Assembly: GCA_914767715.1 (NCBI GenBank)
Contig: OU612066.1
Span: 561,001-625,000 of the forward strand
Origin: Membranipora membranacea
Lineage: Eukaryota; Bryozoa; Gymnolaemata; Cheilostomatida; Membraniporidae
DNA: 64,000 bases
Direction of reading: 5' to 3'
Positions 25,468-38,728 of this stretch are shown here, one piece after another. The translations under genes and the position numbers were made by a program. The stretch's first letter is position 1; every line of letters starts with the position of its first letter. The notes below the pieces were generated by a model, which was not told the origin of the DNA, did no database searches, and saw nothing but the letters and a program-made list of their open reading frames with translations.

Positions 25468-28148
25468 CAAGCACTAACAGTGTAACAAAAATATACCTGC
25501 CACCACCACCAACTGCACTGTGTCTATCTGTTTCTGCTCCCCCACTAACATATTATCATGTCTGTTGGTGGTCGGAACAAAGTCCGTCTATAGTTTATAA
25601 TGTATAGATATCTTGAGCACTATTTCTAGTGTGTGTAAAAATTGAATATAAATTATGACAATTATCACTAAGGAACATTCCTTCCTCCACTGTTATCATG
25701 TCCAGATTATAATTGAACCACAGAATTCACCTCTTATTTTTTCCAGTGTTTCCTTATTGCCAATCACCTTTTTAAGGTGTTTCATTTTTTGTTGTCATGA
25801 TGGTTCTATATGTTTGATATAGAAATGACCAATGCCTTAGTATGAATTCTGGCTATATAGCAATATATAATTCCATTGGCTAACATTGCGTGTTATTTGG
25901 TTCCTTCGTAAAAGAAAATATTATTGGCTCAATAAAATATTCAAAAATCTATGTTCATCTGTTGCAGTTATTTACAGGATTTGAATACCACTTTCATGCA
26001 ACAATACTTACTTTTTGGCAAACTGTTAGATCCCTGCACATTTGAATTAACCTTGCTGGCTGCTTCAAATTCTGGGTGAAGGGGATTCATAGTTATGAAC
26101 ACAGAAAGTTGATAATAGCACCAAATCTGGTCGCAAATCTTTTTCTCGTATTACACATTTGGAAAATGCAGGAATGATCCATCACACTTCCATAGGGGAT
26201 AGCCATAATGATGTTGTTTGATCTCCACAGAAACTAACTAAAAATAGTTTACTAGGCTCTGATTAGAAAAAGCTGGTTTGGTCCAAGCAAGGAGTTAACT
26301 CCTTGGTCCAAGGCCGCACCATTGAATGGAGTGCAATAATTAGCATGAGATCCAGTATGAGTTAGGGGGACAGGCCAGTTGGTATCGTAAATACCATAAT
26401 TTAAATGATAGACTCCCGATAATGTTCCCCCTGGATGATGTTGGCTTGAATACCCCGGCTTTCTGATTGCATGAGAAATGCGGTGCATTGCTTTATGTTG
26501 CATTCTGCCCTGGAGTTATCCCTTTTCTGAATTTAATTTCACGCTTGTGATTGAGATTTGCATGGCATACTTCTCAAGTCTAAATGCCAGTGTGACCGAA
26601 GAATCAAACTGTATGCATGTTTTGCAGCAGTCGCCCGAACCTGTGCACCTTATTTCTATTTCTCTGTGGTAAATCTTTGTTTGTAAGGTTGTAGAAAAGT
26701 TTGTGCACAACAATTTCACTTCGGCAATTATATCTGGAGCTTAACATTCTAACATTTCACACATCTAAGTCATCAATTTCTCAGACTACAAATAATGTTG
26801 CTAAACTCTATAAGAAGAATCACATTCTAATTTTGGGACACTTCTTCATGGTAGGAATATCACTACAACGCAGTCATTTACCTCGAACATACAGGAGATA
26901 GAGGGTCTCTTCAAGTTTACCAGGGCGTGTTATGATCGGAAGAATACAATAGGACTTCTCAAGGGTGTTATATATGTTCTAGAATCTATTCCCATAGTTT
27001 TATTTCTTTTCACAACATTCAATATTTTGCAAAATGACCCTCTTTCATTTTCACCACTGAATATCAAGAAATGAAATAGAAATTTGTTTGAGGCACAAGT
27101 AACCAACCCTTAAATCTGACGCAGAACGGCATAGTTACAATTTTTTATTCTACAAAAGCCCCATCTGCCTTCACAAACCAAAATTAGGCACCTTTGGTCG
27201 ACCAGATAATAGCAGTAAGGCTTACATTCGCAATGGCAGGAGATTACTAGCCCGGAAAATCAATAAACAATGCGAGAAGGCAATTCTAATTTGATATTTG
27301 ATTTTGGTTTTTACCACAGAAAACAAAAAAGCCTATGTCCTTTCAAAGCAAGTCTGACTCAATTTGCCTGTAATAGGAGTTATCCCCTCCCCTTCAACCT
27401 AAAGTTTGGTGGCTTAACCTGCAGTCAAACTGGACCAAACTTGATCGAATTGTTCTTTGGAATATTAAGGTAGTGTCAATGACGACTCAAATATCTACAT
27501 TTATATGCTTTTTGTATGTATTCAGATGCAGTTGCTTCGCAGCTTTCCAACAGTATATTATGTAAATATTCGGATCGGTCATCATTATTATCTTAGTTAG
27601 AATTTATAAACTGTGAAGGTTTCTAAGTTTGACACTAGAACGGGTAGGTTCCATCTGATGGTGGAGCGATATTTTACAGGAGAGGTAATGGCATGCTACG
27701 CCTTGATACCTAGATAGCCTCCGTCACCACTGAGGGATCACACTTTTCTAGTTTGACACAGAGACCGTGTAACTGTGTACACGTGGAATTACATAATAAT
27801 TATAACCAGATTTCATGAAATACTTTGACTTTTATTCGAGTATACTGGGACTTCAGTGTAGAGGACAATATCTGTTTTGTAAAACACCAAGATTACTGTT
27901 CTGTAAATCAAGGCCAGTTGACCCCTGCACCCTGCAGAGTGCCGAAGCCTGCTGCAGCTTCATTAAATTAATCTATGATTTTTACTTTTTAGCAATCAAC
28001 TCCCTTATGATATTCATTGAAGCATCAAGATCTTAATTAAAGAGAAAGTCACAAACTCGGTAGGTGTAATGACTATAATAGAGTTTGTGAAGTTTGATCT
28101 TGAACGTCATCAGAGAGATTAGTTCAAGCTAACACGGTTTTATTACAG
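25468..28148. other. Region upstream of the calcium-motif gene; 5' exons unresolved
   Basis: Holds the remaining HSP90B1 3' flank and the missing 5' exon(s) and promoter of the giant repeat gene. Several 60-75 codon ORFs occur, none with a recognisable domain. The next real exon (28149) begins in phase 0, so an upstream exon must end in phase 0. Only weak candidates were found (26617-26682; a short ATG ORF with a phase-0 donor near 27656). No transposon hallmarks seen. Confidence 0.5.
26617..26682 (+). other. Candidate first coding exon (signal peptide) of the giant repeat gene
   Basis: ATG followed by 21 codons with a hydrophobic core (LCTLFLFLCG) and a phase-0 donor TTT|GTAAGG, compatible with the phase-0 acceptor at 28149 across a 1466-bp intron. 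If right, the giant protein would be secreted. Chance occurrence is quite possible because the region is AT-rich and several short ORFs were inspected. Confidence 0.25.
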
Positions 28149-31100
28149 GTTTTTGACTACACAAGTGATGCGTGTATTTCGTGTGGGAGAAGGATACTTT
28201 CGGTAAGCGACGATTATAATGATGAGGATGAGAGAGATAGAGAGGAGGTGGATGATAATAGAAATGGTATACCAGATTACCTGGAGGGAGATACAGATGG
28301 AGACGGTATCCTAGATTACCTTGATAATGACGATGATGGCAACGGAATTCTAGATGAGCTGGAAAGAGATTGGAATGGTGTGTGTTTAGGAAAACGAAAA
28401 ATTCCTTGTCTCGGCTTAGTCTATTACCTTATACAATGTCTTATGAGTTAATCCATCAAGCTAACATCTTGATTTAAGTAATTTAAAGTTTGGTTTGAGG
28501 ATGAAGCCAGGTTTTCCAGATTGCTGTCATAGTTGACTTTGTTGGACCTTTTCATGCGAGTGAAGAGATGTCAGGAACAGAGATCAGAGTCTGATATAGG
28601 ATGAAGGGATATTATCTAGGACTTGACTCTGGTAATGCTGAACTTACTTGTCAACTCTTGTTATTCATTGACACTAGTTTTAGTTTGCTATGTGAGGCCA
28701 GAACTTAATGAATTTGCATTCATAGTCCTCAAAGGTACCTATCAAATTTGATTTAATTTGGTGATCATCACAAAACAGGCATTCCAGGTAATTAATATCT
28801 CGCCAATCACAAAAGCTGTGACAAAATCATTAAGCAAACAGGACGTTCAGTGCAGTAATCTATCGTGAGTTAACTTTGCCCAAGGAGTTAGAGACTTAGA
28901 AACCGTGTGTATTAATGGCACGAGTGTATAGGTAATATAAATGAGGAAAAACAGTGCCGATGTTATATTCACCCAATGTTGATAGTTTCTCTCTTCGCAA
29001 CTATCATCACTAATAAATAATACTTTTATGGTAGATAATAATGGTAAACTAAAAGTGAATAAATCAACATTGAAATGTTCCAGCTTGTATCATAAAGATT
29101 CCAGAGGATGAGTCTCACTTCTTTACTAGGTTGGCATAACAAACCTTCGGCAATTTTATTGACAGTGAGTGAAACTGATTTAGATGAATTTGAATCATGT
29201 TCATCATTTTACAGGCAATGGGATACTAGATTACAAGGAAAAAGACACTGATGGTGATGGGATACCAGATTATCTTGACAATGATGATGATGGGGATGGA
29301 ACTCCAGACCACCTAGAGAAAGACTCAGATGGTGATGGTATACCAGACCATCTTGACAATGATGATGATGGTGACGGCATCCCAGACCACTTAGAGAAAG
29401 ACTCAGATGGTGATGGGATACCAGACCATCTTGACAATGATGATGATGGCGACGGCTTCCCAGACCACTTAGAGAAAGACTCAGATGGTGATGGTATACC
29501 AGACCATCTTGACAATGATGATGATGGTGACGGCATCCCAGACCACCTAGAGAAAGACTCAGATGGTGATGGGATACCAGACCATCTTGACAATGATGAT
29601 GATGGTGATGGTATTCCAGATAAACTCGAGAAAGACTCAGATGGTGATGGGATACCAGACCATCTAGACAATGATGATGATGGTGATGGTATTCCAGATA
29701 AACTCGAGGAAGACTCAGATGGTGATGGCATACCAGACCATCTTGATAATGATGATGACGGCGACGGCATTCCAGACCACCTAGAGAAAGACTCAGATGG
29801 TGATGGCATCCCAGATCATCTTGACAATGATGATGATGGTGACGGTATTCCAGACAAGCTTGAGGGAGACACAGATGGTGATGGCATCCCAGATGAGAAG
29901 GAAGATTCTGATGGTGATGGTATACCAGACCATCTTGACAATGATGATGATGGCGACGGCATCCCAGACCACCTAGAGAAAGACTCAGATGGTGATGGCA
30001 TCCCAGATCATCTTGACAATGATGATGATGGTGACGGCATTCCAGACAAGCTTGAGGGAGACACAGATGGTGATGGCATCCCAGATGAGAAGGAAGATTC
30101 TGATGGTGATGGTATACCGGACCATCTTGACAATGATGATGATGGCGACGGCATCCCAGACCACCTAGAGAAAGACTCAGATGGTGATGGTATACCAGAC
30201 CATCTCGACAATGATGATGATGGCGACGGCATCCCAGACCACCTAGAGAAAGACTCAGATGGTGATGGTATACCAGACCATGTTGACAATGATGATGATG
30301 GTGACGGCATCCCAGACCACCTAGAGAAGGACTCAGATGGTGATGGCATCCCAGATCATCTTGACAATGATGATGATGGTGACGGTATTCCAGACAAGCT
30401 TGAGGGAGACACAGATGGTGATGGCATCCCAGATGAGAAGGAAGATTCTGATGGTGATGGTATACCGGACCATCTTGACAATGATGATGATGGCGACGGC
30501 ATCCCAGACCACCTAGAGAAAGACTCAGATGGTGATGGTATACCAGACCATCTCGACAATGATGATGATGGCGACGGCATCCCAGACCACCTAGAGAAAG
30601 ACTCAGATGGTGATGGTATACCAGACCATGTTGACAATGATGATGATGGTGACGGCATCCCAGACCACCTAGAGAAGGACTCAGATGGTGATGGCATCCC
30701 AGATCATCTTGACAATGATGATGATGGTGACGGTATTCCAGACAAGCTTGAGGGAGACACAGATGGTGATGGCATCCCAGATGAGAAGGAAGATTCTGAT
30801 GGTGATGGTATACCAGACCATCTTGACAATGATGATGATGGCGACGGCATCCCAGACCACCTAGAGAAAGACTCAGATGGTGATGGGATACCAGACCATC
30901 TTGACAATGATGATGATGGTGACGGCATTCCAGACCACCTAGAGAAAGACTCAGATGGTGATGGTATACCAGACCATCTCGACAATGATGATGATGGCGA
31001 CGGCATCCCAGACCACTTAGAGAAAGACTCAGATGGTGATGGTATACCAGACCATCTTGACAATGATGATGATGGTGACGGCATCCCAGACCACCTAGAG

Positions 31101-34100
31101 AAAGACTCAGATGGTGATGGCATCCCAGATCATCTTGACAATGATGATGATGGTGACGGTATTCCAGACAAGCTTGAGGGAGACACAGATGGTGATGGCA
31201 TCCCAGATGAGAAGGAAGATTCTGATGGTGATGGTATACCAGACCATCTTGACAATGATGATGATGGCGACGGCATCCCAGACCACCTAGAGAAAGACTC
31301 AGACGGTGATGGTATACCAGACCATCTCGACAATGATGATGATGGCGACGGCATCCCAGACCACCTAGAGAAAGACTCAGATGGTGATGGGATACCAGAC
31401 CATCTTGGCAATGATGATGATGGTGACGGCATCCCAGACCACCTAGAGAAAGACTCAGATGGTGATGGCATCCCAGATCATCTTGACAATGATGATGATG
31501 GTGACGGTATTCCGGACAAGCTTGAGGGAGACACAGATGGTGATGGCATCCCAGATGAGAAGGAGGATTCTGATGGTGATGGTATACCAGACCATCTTGA
31601 CAATGATGATGATGGCGATGGCATCCCAGACCACCTAGAGAAAGACTCAGATGGTGATGGTATACCAGACTATCTTGACAATGATGATGATGGCGACGGC
31701 ATCCCAGACCACCTAGAGAAAGACTCAGATGGTGATGGTATACCGGACCATCTTGACAGTGATGATGATGGCGATGGCATCCCAGACCACCTAAAGAAAG
31801 ACTCAGATGGTGATGGTATACCAGACCATCTCGACAATGATGATGATGGCGACGGCATCCCAGACCACCTAGAGAAAGACTCAGATGGTGATGGGATACC
31901 AGACCATCTTGGCAATGATGATGATGGTGACGGCATCCCAGACCACCTAGAGAAAGACTCAGATGGTGATGGCATCCCAGATCATCTTGACAATGATGAT
32001 GATGGTGACGGTATTCCGGACAAGCTTGAGGGAGACACAGATGGTGATGGCATCCCAGATGAGAAGGAGGATTCTGATGGTGATGGTATACCAGACAATC
32101 TTGACAATGATGATGATGGCGATGGCATCCCAGACCACCTAGAGAAAGACTCAGATGGTGATGGTATACCAGACTATCTTGACAATGATGATGATGGCGA
32201 CGGCATCCCAGACCACCTAGAGAAAGACTCAGATGGTGATGGTATACCGGACCATCTTGACAGTGATGATGATGGCGATGGCATCCCAGACCACCTAGAG
32301 AAAGACTCAGATGGTGATGGTATACCAGACCATCTTGACAATGATGATGATGGTGACGGCATCCCAGACCACCTCGAGAAAGACTCAGATGGTGATGGCA
32401 TCCCAGATCATCTTGACAATGATGATGATGGCGACGGCATCCCAGACCACCTAGAGAAAGACTCAGATGGTGATGGTATACCGGACCATCTTGACAGTGA
32501 TGATGATGGCGATGGCATCCCAGACCACCTAGAGAAAGACTCAGATGGTGATGGTATACCAGACCATCTTGACAATGATGATGATGGTGACGGCATCCCA
32601 GACCACCTCGAGAAAGACTCAGATGGTGATGGCATCCCAGATCATCTTGACAATGATGATGATGGTGACGGTATTCCAGACAAGCTTGAGGGAGACACAG
32701 ATGGTGATGGCATCCCAGGTGAGAGGGAAGATTCTGATGGTGATGGTATACCAGACCATCTCGACAATGATGATGATGGCGACGGCATTCCAGACCACCT
32801 AGAGAAAGACTCAGATGGTGATGGTATACCAGACCATCTTGACAATGATGATGATGGCGACGGCATCCCAGACCACCTAGAGAAAGACTCAGATGGTGAT
32901 GGTATACCAGACCATCTTGACAATGATGATGATGGCGACGGCATCCCAGACCACCTTGAGGGAGACGCAGATGGTGATGGTATACCAGATGAGAAGGAAG
33001 ATTCTGATGGTGATGGTATCCCAGATCATCTTGACAATGATGATGATGGTGACGGCATCCCAGACCACTTAGAGAAAGACTCAGATGGCGATGGTATACC
33101 AGACCATCTTGACAATGATGATGATGGTGATGGTATTCCAGATAAACTCGAGGAAGACTCAGATGGTGATGGCATACCAGACCATCTTGATAATGATGAT
33201 GACGGTGACGGCATCCCAGACCACCTAGAGAAAGACTCAGATGGTGATGGTATCCCGGACCATCTCGATAATGATGATGATGGTGATGGTATTCCAGATA
33301 AACTCGAGGAAGACTCAGATGGTGATGGCATACCAGACCATCTTGATAATGATGATGACGGTGACAGCATCCCAGACCACCTAGAGAAAGACTCAGATGG
33401 TGATGGCATCCCAGATCATCTTGACAATGATGATGATGGTGACGGCATTCCAGACAAGCTTGAGGAAGACTCAGATGGTGATGGCATCCCAGATGAGAGG
33501 GAAGATTCTGATGGTGATGGTATCCCAAATCATCTTGATAATGATGATGATGGTGATGGCATCCCAGACCACTTAGAGAAAGACTCAGATGGTGATGGTA
33601 TCCCGGATCATCTTGACAATGATGATGATGGTGACGGCATCCCAGACCACTTAGAGAAAGACTCAGATGGTGATGGTATCCCGGATCATCTCGACAATGA
33701 TGATGACGGTGACGGCAGCCCAGACCACCTAGAGAAAGACTCAGATGGTGATGGTATCCCAGATCATCTTGACAATGATGATGATGGTGATGGTATTCCA
33801 GATAATCTAGAGGACTTTGATAATGATGGAATTCCAGATTATCTAGACAATGACGCTGATGGTAATGGTATTCCGGATCATCTTGAGTTGGATTCTGATG
33901 GTGATGGGATTCCTGATCACATTGACAACGATGATGATAATGATGGTATCCCAGATGATTTAGATAGAGATGCTGATGGAAATGGGATACCAGATCATTT
34001 GGACCAAGACAGTGATGGTAATGGAATACCAGACCACCTAGAAGACTATAATGGAAATGGCATTCCTGACTATCTTGAACAGGACACTGATAATGATGGA

Positions 34101-37100
34101 ATCCCTGACTACCTGGACAATGATGACGATGGTGATGGTATACCGGATCACTTTGAGAAAGACTCAGATGGTGATGGTATACCAGATCATCTTGACAATG
34201 ATGATGATGGTGACGGCATTCCAGACAACCTTGAGAAAGACTCAGATGGTGATGGTATCCCAGACCATCTTGCTAATGATGATGATGGTGATGGCATCCC
34301 AGACCACTTAGAGAAAGACTCAGATGGGGATGGTATCCCAGACCATCTTGACAATGATGATGATGGTGACGGCATTCCAGACAACCTCGAGAAAGACTCA
34401 GATGGTGATGGTATCCCAGACCATCTTGATAATGATGATGATGGTGACGGCATCCCAGACCACTTAGAGAAAGACTCAGATGGGGATGGTATCCCAGACC
34501 ATCTTGATAATGATGATGATGGTGACGGCATTCCAGACAAACTTGAGGAAGATGCTGATGGTGATGGTATCCCAGACCATCTTGACAATGATGATGATGG
34601 TGACGGCATTCCAGACAACCTTGAGGGAGACTCAGATGGTGATGGCATCCCAGACCATCTTGATAATGATGATGATGGTGACGGCATCCCAGACCACTTA
34701 GAGAAATACTCAGATGGTGATGGTATCCCAGACAACCTTGAGGGAGACTCAGATGGTGATGGCATCCCAGATGAGAAGGAAGATTCTGATGGTGATGGTA
34801 TCCCAGATCATTTAGACAATGATGATGATGGTGACGGCATCCCAGACCATTTAGAGAAAGACTCAGATGGGGATGGTATCCCAGACCATCTTGACAATGA
34901 TGATGATGGTGACGGCATTCCAGACAACCTCGAGAAAGACTCAGATGGTGATGGTATCCCAGACCATCTTGATAATGATGGTGATGGTGACGGCATTCCA
35001 GACAAGCTTGAGGAAGATGCTGATGGTGATGGTATCCCAGACCATCTTGACAATGATGATGATGGTGATGGCATTCCAGACAACCTTGAGGGAGACTCAG
35101 ATGGTGATGATATCCCAGATGAGAAGGAAGATTCTGATGGTGATGGTATACCAGACCATCTTGACAATGATGATGATGGTGACGGCATTCCAGACAAGCT
35201 TGAGGAAGATTCTGATGGTGATGGTATCCCAGACCATCTTGACAATGATGACGACGGTGACGGCATCCCAGACAAGCTTGAGGAAGACACTGATGGGAAT
35301 GGTATCCCAGACCATCTTGACAATGATGATGATGGTGACGGCATCCCAGACCACTTAGAGAAAGACTCAGATGGTGATGGTATTCCAGACCATCTTGATA
35401 ATGATGATGATGGTGACGGCATTCCAGACAAGCTTGAGGAAGATGCTGATGGTGATGGTATCCCAGACCATCTTGACAATGATGATGATGGTGACGGCAT
35501 TCCAGACAACCTTGAGGGAGACTCAGATGGTGATGATATCCCAGATGAGAAGGAAGATTCTGATGGTGATGGTATACCAGACCATCTTGACAATGATGAT
35601 GATGGTGACGGCATTCCAGACAAGCTTGAGGAAGATTCTGATGGTGATGGTATCCCAGACCATCTTGACAATGATGACGACGGTGACGGCATCCCAGACA
35701 AGCTTGAGGAAGACACTGATGGGAATGGTATCCCAGACCATCTTGACAATGATGATGATGGTGACGGCATCCCAGACCACTTAGAGAAAGACTCAGATGG
35801 TGATGGTATTCCAGACCATCTTGATAATGATGATGATGGTGACGGCATTCCAGACAAGCTTGAGGAAGATGCTGATGGTGATGGTATCCCAGACCATCTT
35901 GACAATGATGATGATGGTGACGGCATTCCAGACAACCTTGAGGGAGACTCAGATGGTGATGGCATCCCAGATGAGAAGGAAGATTCTGATGGTGATGGTA
36001 TCCCAGATCATTTAGACAATGATGATAATGGCGATGGCATCCCAGACCACTTAGAGAAAGACCCAGATGGTGATGGTATACCAGACCATCTTGACAATGA
36101 TGATGATGGTGACGGCATTCCAGACAAGCTTGAGGAAGATTCTGATGGTGATGGTATCCCAGACCATCTTGACAATGATGATGATGGTGACGGCATCCCA
36201 GACAAGCTTGAGGAAGACACTGATGGGGATGGTATCCCAGACCATCTTGACAATGATGATGATGGCGACGGCATCCCAGACCACCTAGAGAAAGACTCAG
36301 ATGGTGATGGGATACCAGACCATCTTGACAATGATGATGATGGTGACGGCATCCCAGACCACCTAGAGAAAGACTCAGATGGTGATGGGATACCAGACCA
36401 TCTTGATAATGATGATGATGGAGATGGAATGCCAGACAAGCTTGAGGAAGACTCAGATGGTGATGGTATCCCAGATGAGAAGGAAGATTCTGATGGTGAT
36501 GGTATCCCAGATCATCTTGACAATGATGATGATGGTGACGGCATCCCAGACCACTTAGAGAAAGACTCAGATGGTGATGGTATACCAGACCATCTTGACA
36601 ATGATGATGATGGTGACGGCATCCCAGACCACTTAGAGAAAGATTCAGATGGTGATGGTATCCCAGATCATCTTGACAATGATGATGATGGTGATGGAAT
36701 TCCTGATGAACACGAGGAGGAGAAAGGATCAAAAAAGACCAGAGGAAGACCTCTTGATTCTGATGGTGATGGTATACCTGATCACCTAGACAACGACGAT
36801 GATAATGATGGTATAGCAGATCACCTTGACTCAAGCATCCAATCAGATGAGGATGGTGATGATGATTATGAAGATAAATTGTCACACATATCTGATAGAA
36901 AAGCCAGCAAAAATGCTGCCAAAACAATCAAGTATCATACAGAATCTGAAAAATGTTCAGATACATTAGAAGTGATAGGAGACAACAGAAATGTGCAGCC
37001 TGATAAGAGCGGAGAATCTATGTTTGATTGGGTTATTGATTATGTTAGTGACTTAGTTTATGAGCCCCCAGCAAAGCCCTTGGTAGCTGCAGTATCAGGT

Positions 37101-37157
37101 GAAACTCCATCAGCCAACACAATCAAAGTCCCTAAGAAAAGATGCTCTGGTGAATAG
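28149..37157 (+). CDS. Giant thrombospondin type-3-repeat-like calcium-binding protein, 5' end incomplete
   Basis: Two exons are supported: 28149-28377 (after ttttattacag; begins in phase 0; encodes [15 protein letters not shown], then an acidic stretch and three motifs) and 29215-37157 (7943 nt). They join in phase 1 inside a motif (DWNG/NGILDY). Together they give 2723 residues. Almost all is alternating 13-residue motifs of the form [13 protein letters not shown] and [13 protein letters not shown], matching the TSP type-3 aspartate-rich loop, where spaced Asp side chains bind Ca2+. The roughly 130-residue tail is non-repetitive: a Lys/Glu patch ([12 protein letters not shown]), two last motifs, a Ser/Lys-rich stretch, a hydrophobic [16 protein letters not shown] segment, and basic PKKRCSGE before the stop at 37155-37157. 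No transmembrane segment or other domain is seen. A secreted, acidic Ca2+-binding matrix or mineral-associated role is only inference. The 5' exon is unresolved; it could also be an alternative 3' portion of another transcript. Confidence 0.82.
29223..36718 (+). repeat. Coding satellite: 39/78-bp units with 78n+36 bp higher-order repeats
   Basis: The basic unit is 39 bp (13 codons), alternating as two types to make 78 bp. Higher-order units are closed by a variant [16 protein letters not shown] and have lengths 348, 348, 426, 348 and 504 bp between successive DEKE blocks at about 30.1-32.1 kb (78n+36 with n=4,4,5,4,6). A separate 426-bp duplication occurs at about 35.1-35.8 kb. Between 33.80 and 34.13 kb lies a diverged block ([29 protein letters not shown]). 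The unit length is a multiple of three and lacks stops in several frames, which creates long spurious His-rich and Ser/Pro-rich antisense ORFs. Confidence 0.95.
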
Positions 37158-37968
37158 AAAAGCTCACTGTATTTTGGTCAGCTCTCTTTTCGCTTTTTGT
37201 TAACTTTACCTGCAGCTTTTAGTTCAGTTCCAAGCAATTATCAAATGGTAAATTTAAAAGCTCAACTAGCTCCCATTGATTGTGATTTCTATGATGCCAC
37301 ACACAATCGCAGATCTTGTCAATAGCTTCAGTAATACCTTGACATTCCGTGAGCCAGATAATATTCATCCTAAGCTCACTCCTCAACTTGATAATGTCTT
37401 TTTCGAGGCGCCACTTTGACCAACAATCCTTTCACATTTACAGAAAGTTTGTATTTGGAGTTTCTGCTAAATCTGATATATCTGTAAAGAGCAAATTTTT
37501 TCAGATCATAGTGTCATGTTATAGTTGGCCAGAGATAGTATATTTTGCAGGTTTCTTTTGGTGTAACTACAATATACTGTCTCTAGTAAGCCTTTGCTTT
37601 CGTTGTTAATTTTGGAAGCTCTGCTGCGATATTATTTTGTCAATGATGACCAATGTGCTCAAGACTAGATTAAATTCCATTACAATGGACAGAAAATCAA
37701 ATGTTGCTGTTGGCTTTTGCATCACCAGTTGTCACACTAATAACAGTGTGATCCAGCATGCAAGTCACAAATCCGGCTTGATAGGCAGCTTGTCTAAACA
37801 AAACCATGAGGAAGCAATTATAAGATCTGTGAAGTTTATCGCTAACGCATGCCCTGGATATCACTAGAATAGTCAAGATAAACATTCGATCGTTGTATTT
37901 TCTTGGTACTCCACAATGCCTATTTATGATTGTTTTCTGGTGCACGTGTTTGATATTTTGGTTTCAAC
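37158..37968. other. 3' flank of the giant repeat gene
   Basis: No exon with convincing splice sites or family match. It should contain the 3' UTR. I saw no canonical AATAAA within the first 450 nt after the stop. The short ORFs at 37349-37609 and 37637-37867 have no recognisable content. Confidence 0.45.
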
Positions 37969-38728
37969 TTAAGGTCATGCCTCGCCAAAATTTTTTTTGG
38001 GGTTTTCCAATCGACATGATCAAAGAAGTCTAAACCATAGACTTAATAATTATTAAGTCTATGGTCTAAACCCAAAATTTGACGACATTACGCCATGACG
38101 TAACATCATAAGGCGACAATGAATTTCAGCAACATGTCAAAACATATTGTCGCTATTGTCCATATAAAAAGAAATTGCAAGTTCTTGGAGCAAAAAATAC
38201 AATTAATCCATAAATACTACCCTTATATCATGCAGCCATAACAACAATAATGTTCAACGTTTGATTTGACTTGAAAAAAATATGACATTCAAATTCACAT
38301 ACTGATATCTAAACCATAAGTGTTGACAATGGTCTAAAGAAAGTGAGCTGTGTCCATTGTTGTCCAAGGTGGGCAAATGTGATGACCCTAGTGCCCTCAC
38401 TAGTCCAGTGTTGACCAGTATTGATGATAGAAAATTGATGTGCCAGTTGGCAATTTTGAATTATCTTACTCCCAAATTAGTCAAAATTTTGACAAGAATT
38501 CCCCTTAGCTGTAGAAAACGAGAAGTAAAAATATGTGAAAACAGTACCGAGACTGAAATATTTTTTCTGATAGAGGCATCCTCCAAAGCCTTGGTGAGGG
38601 CACTAGGCACTTGATTTTGAACCAAATGAAATTTTTGTGTTGGAAAGGGGTATTTAAGAAGGCCTATCATGCAGAGGCAGCCTGTAAACTCAATCTTCAT
38701 TGTGCCAAGCTAACTTAAAATAAAATCT
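37969..38728 (+). repeat. ~750-bp dispersed repeat, copy 2, with a fossil ORF
   Basis: Matches 12672-13404 in the opposite orientation. The ORF (about 38345-38614) shares LNYLTPKLVKILT, KREV.ICE and FFLI.ASS with copy 1 but stops earlier. Most codon differences between the copies change the amino acid, so neither looks to be under purifying selection. The copy is interrupted by a palindromic insertion at 38028-38072. Confidence 0.85.
38028..38072. mobile_element. Palindromic micro-insertion with 9-bp target-site duplication
   Basis: GTCTAAACC at 38028-38036 is repeated exactly at 38064-38072. Between lies a 27-bp AT-rich near-perfect palindrome with ends ATAGACTTA...TAAGTCTAT. Copy 1 of the host repeat has the uninterrupted sequence (minus strand near 13340: agactaaccccaaaattt), so this is an insertion. 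Confidence 0.85.

Noticed and set aside
29223-36718. CRISPR array or non-coding satellite
   Set aside because: No spacer/repeat alternation; the unit is in perfect codon register with a conserved Ca2+ motif and an upstream spliced exon in phase.
29209-36927. Long minus-strand ORFs (1439 and 884 codons, His-rich) and Ser/Pro-rich minus ORFs over the coding satellite
   Set aside because: They are shadows of the plus-strand array: the repeat unit is a multiple of three and has no stop in those frames. There are no starts, splice sites or unique sequence of their own.
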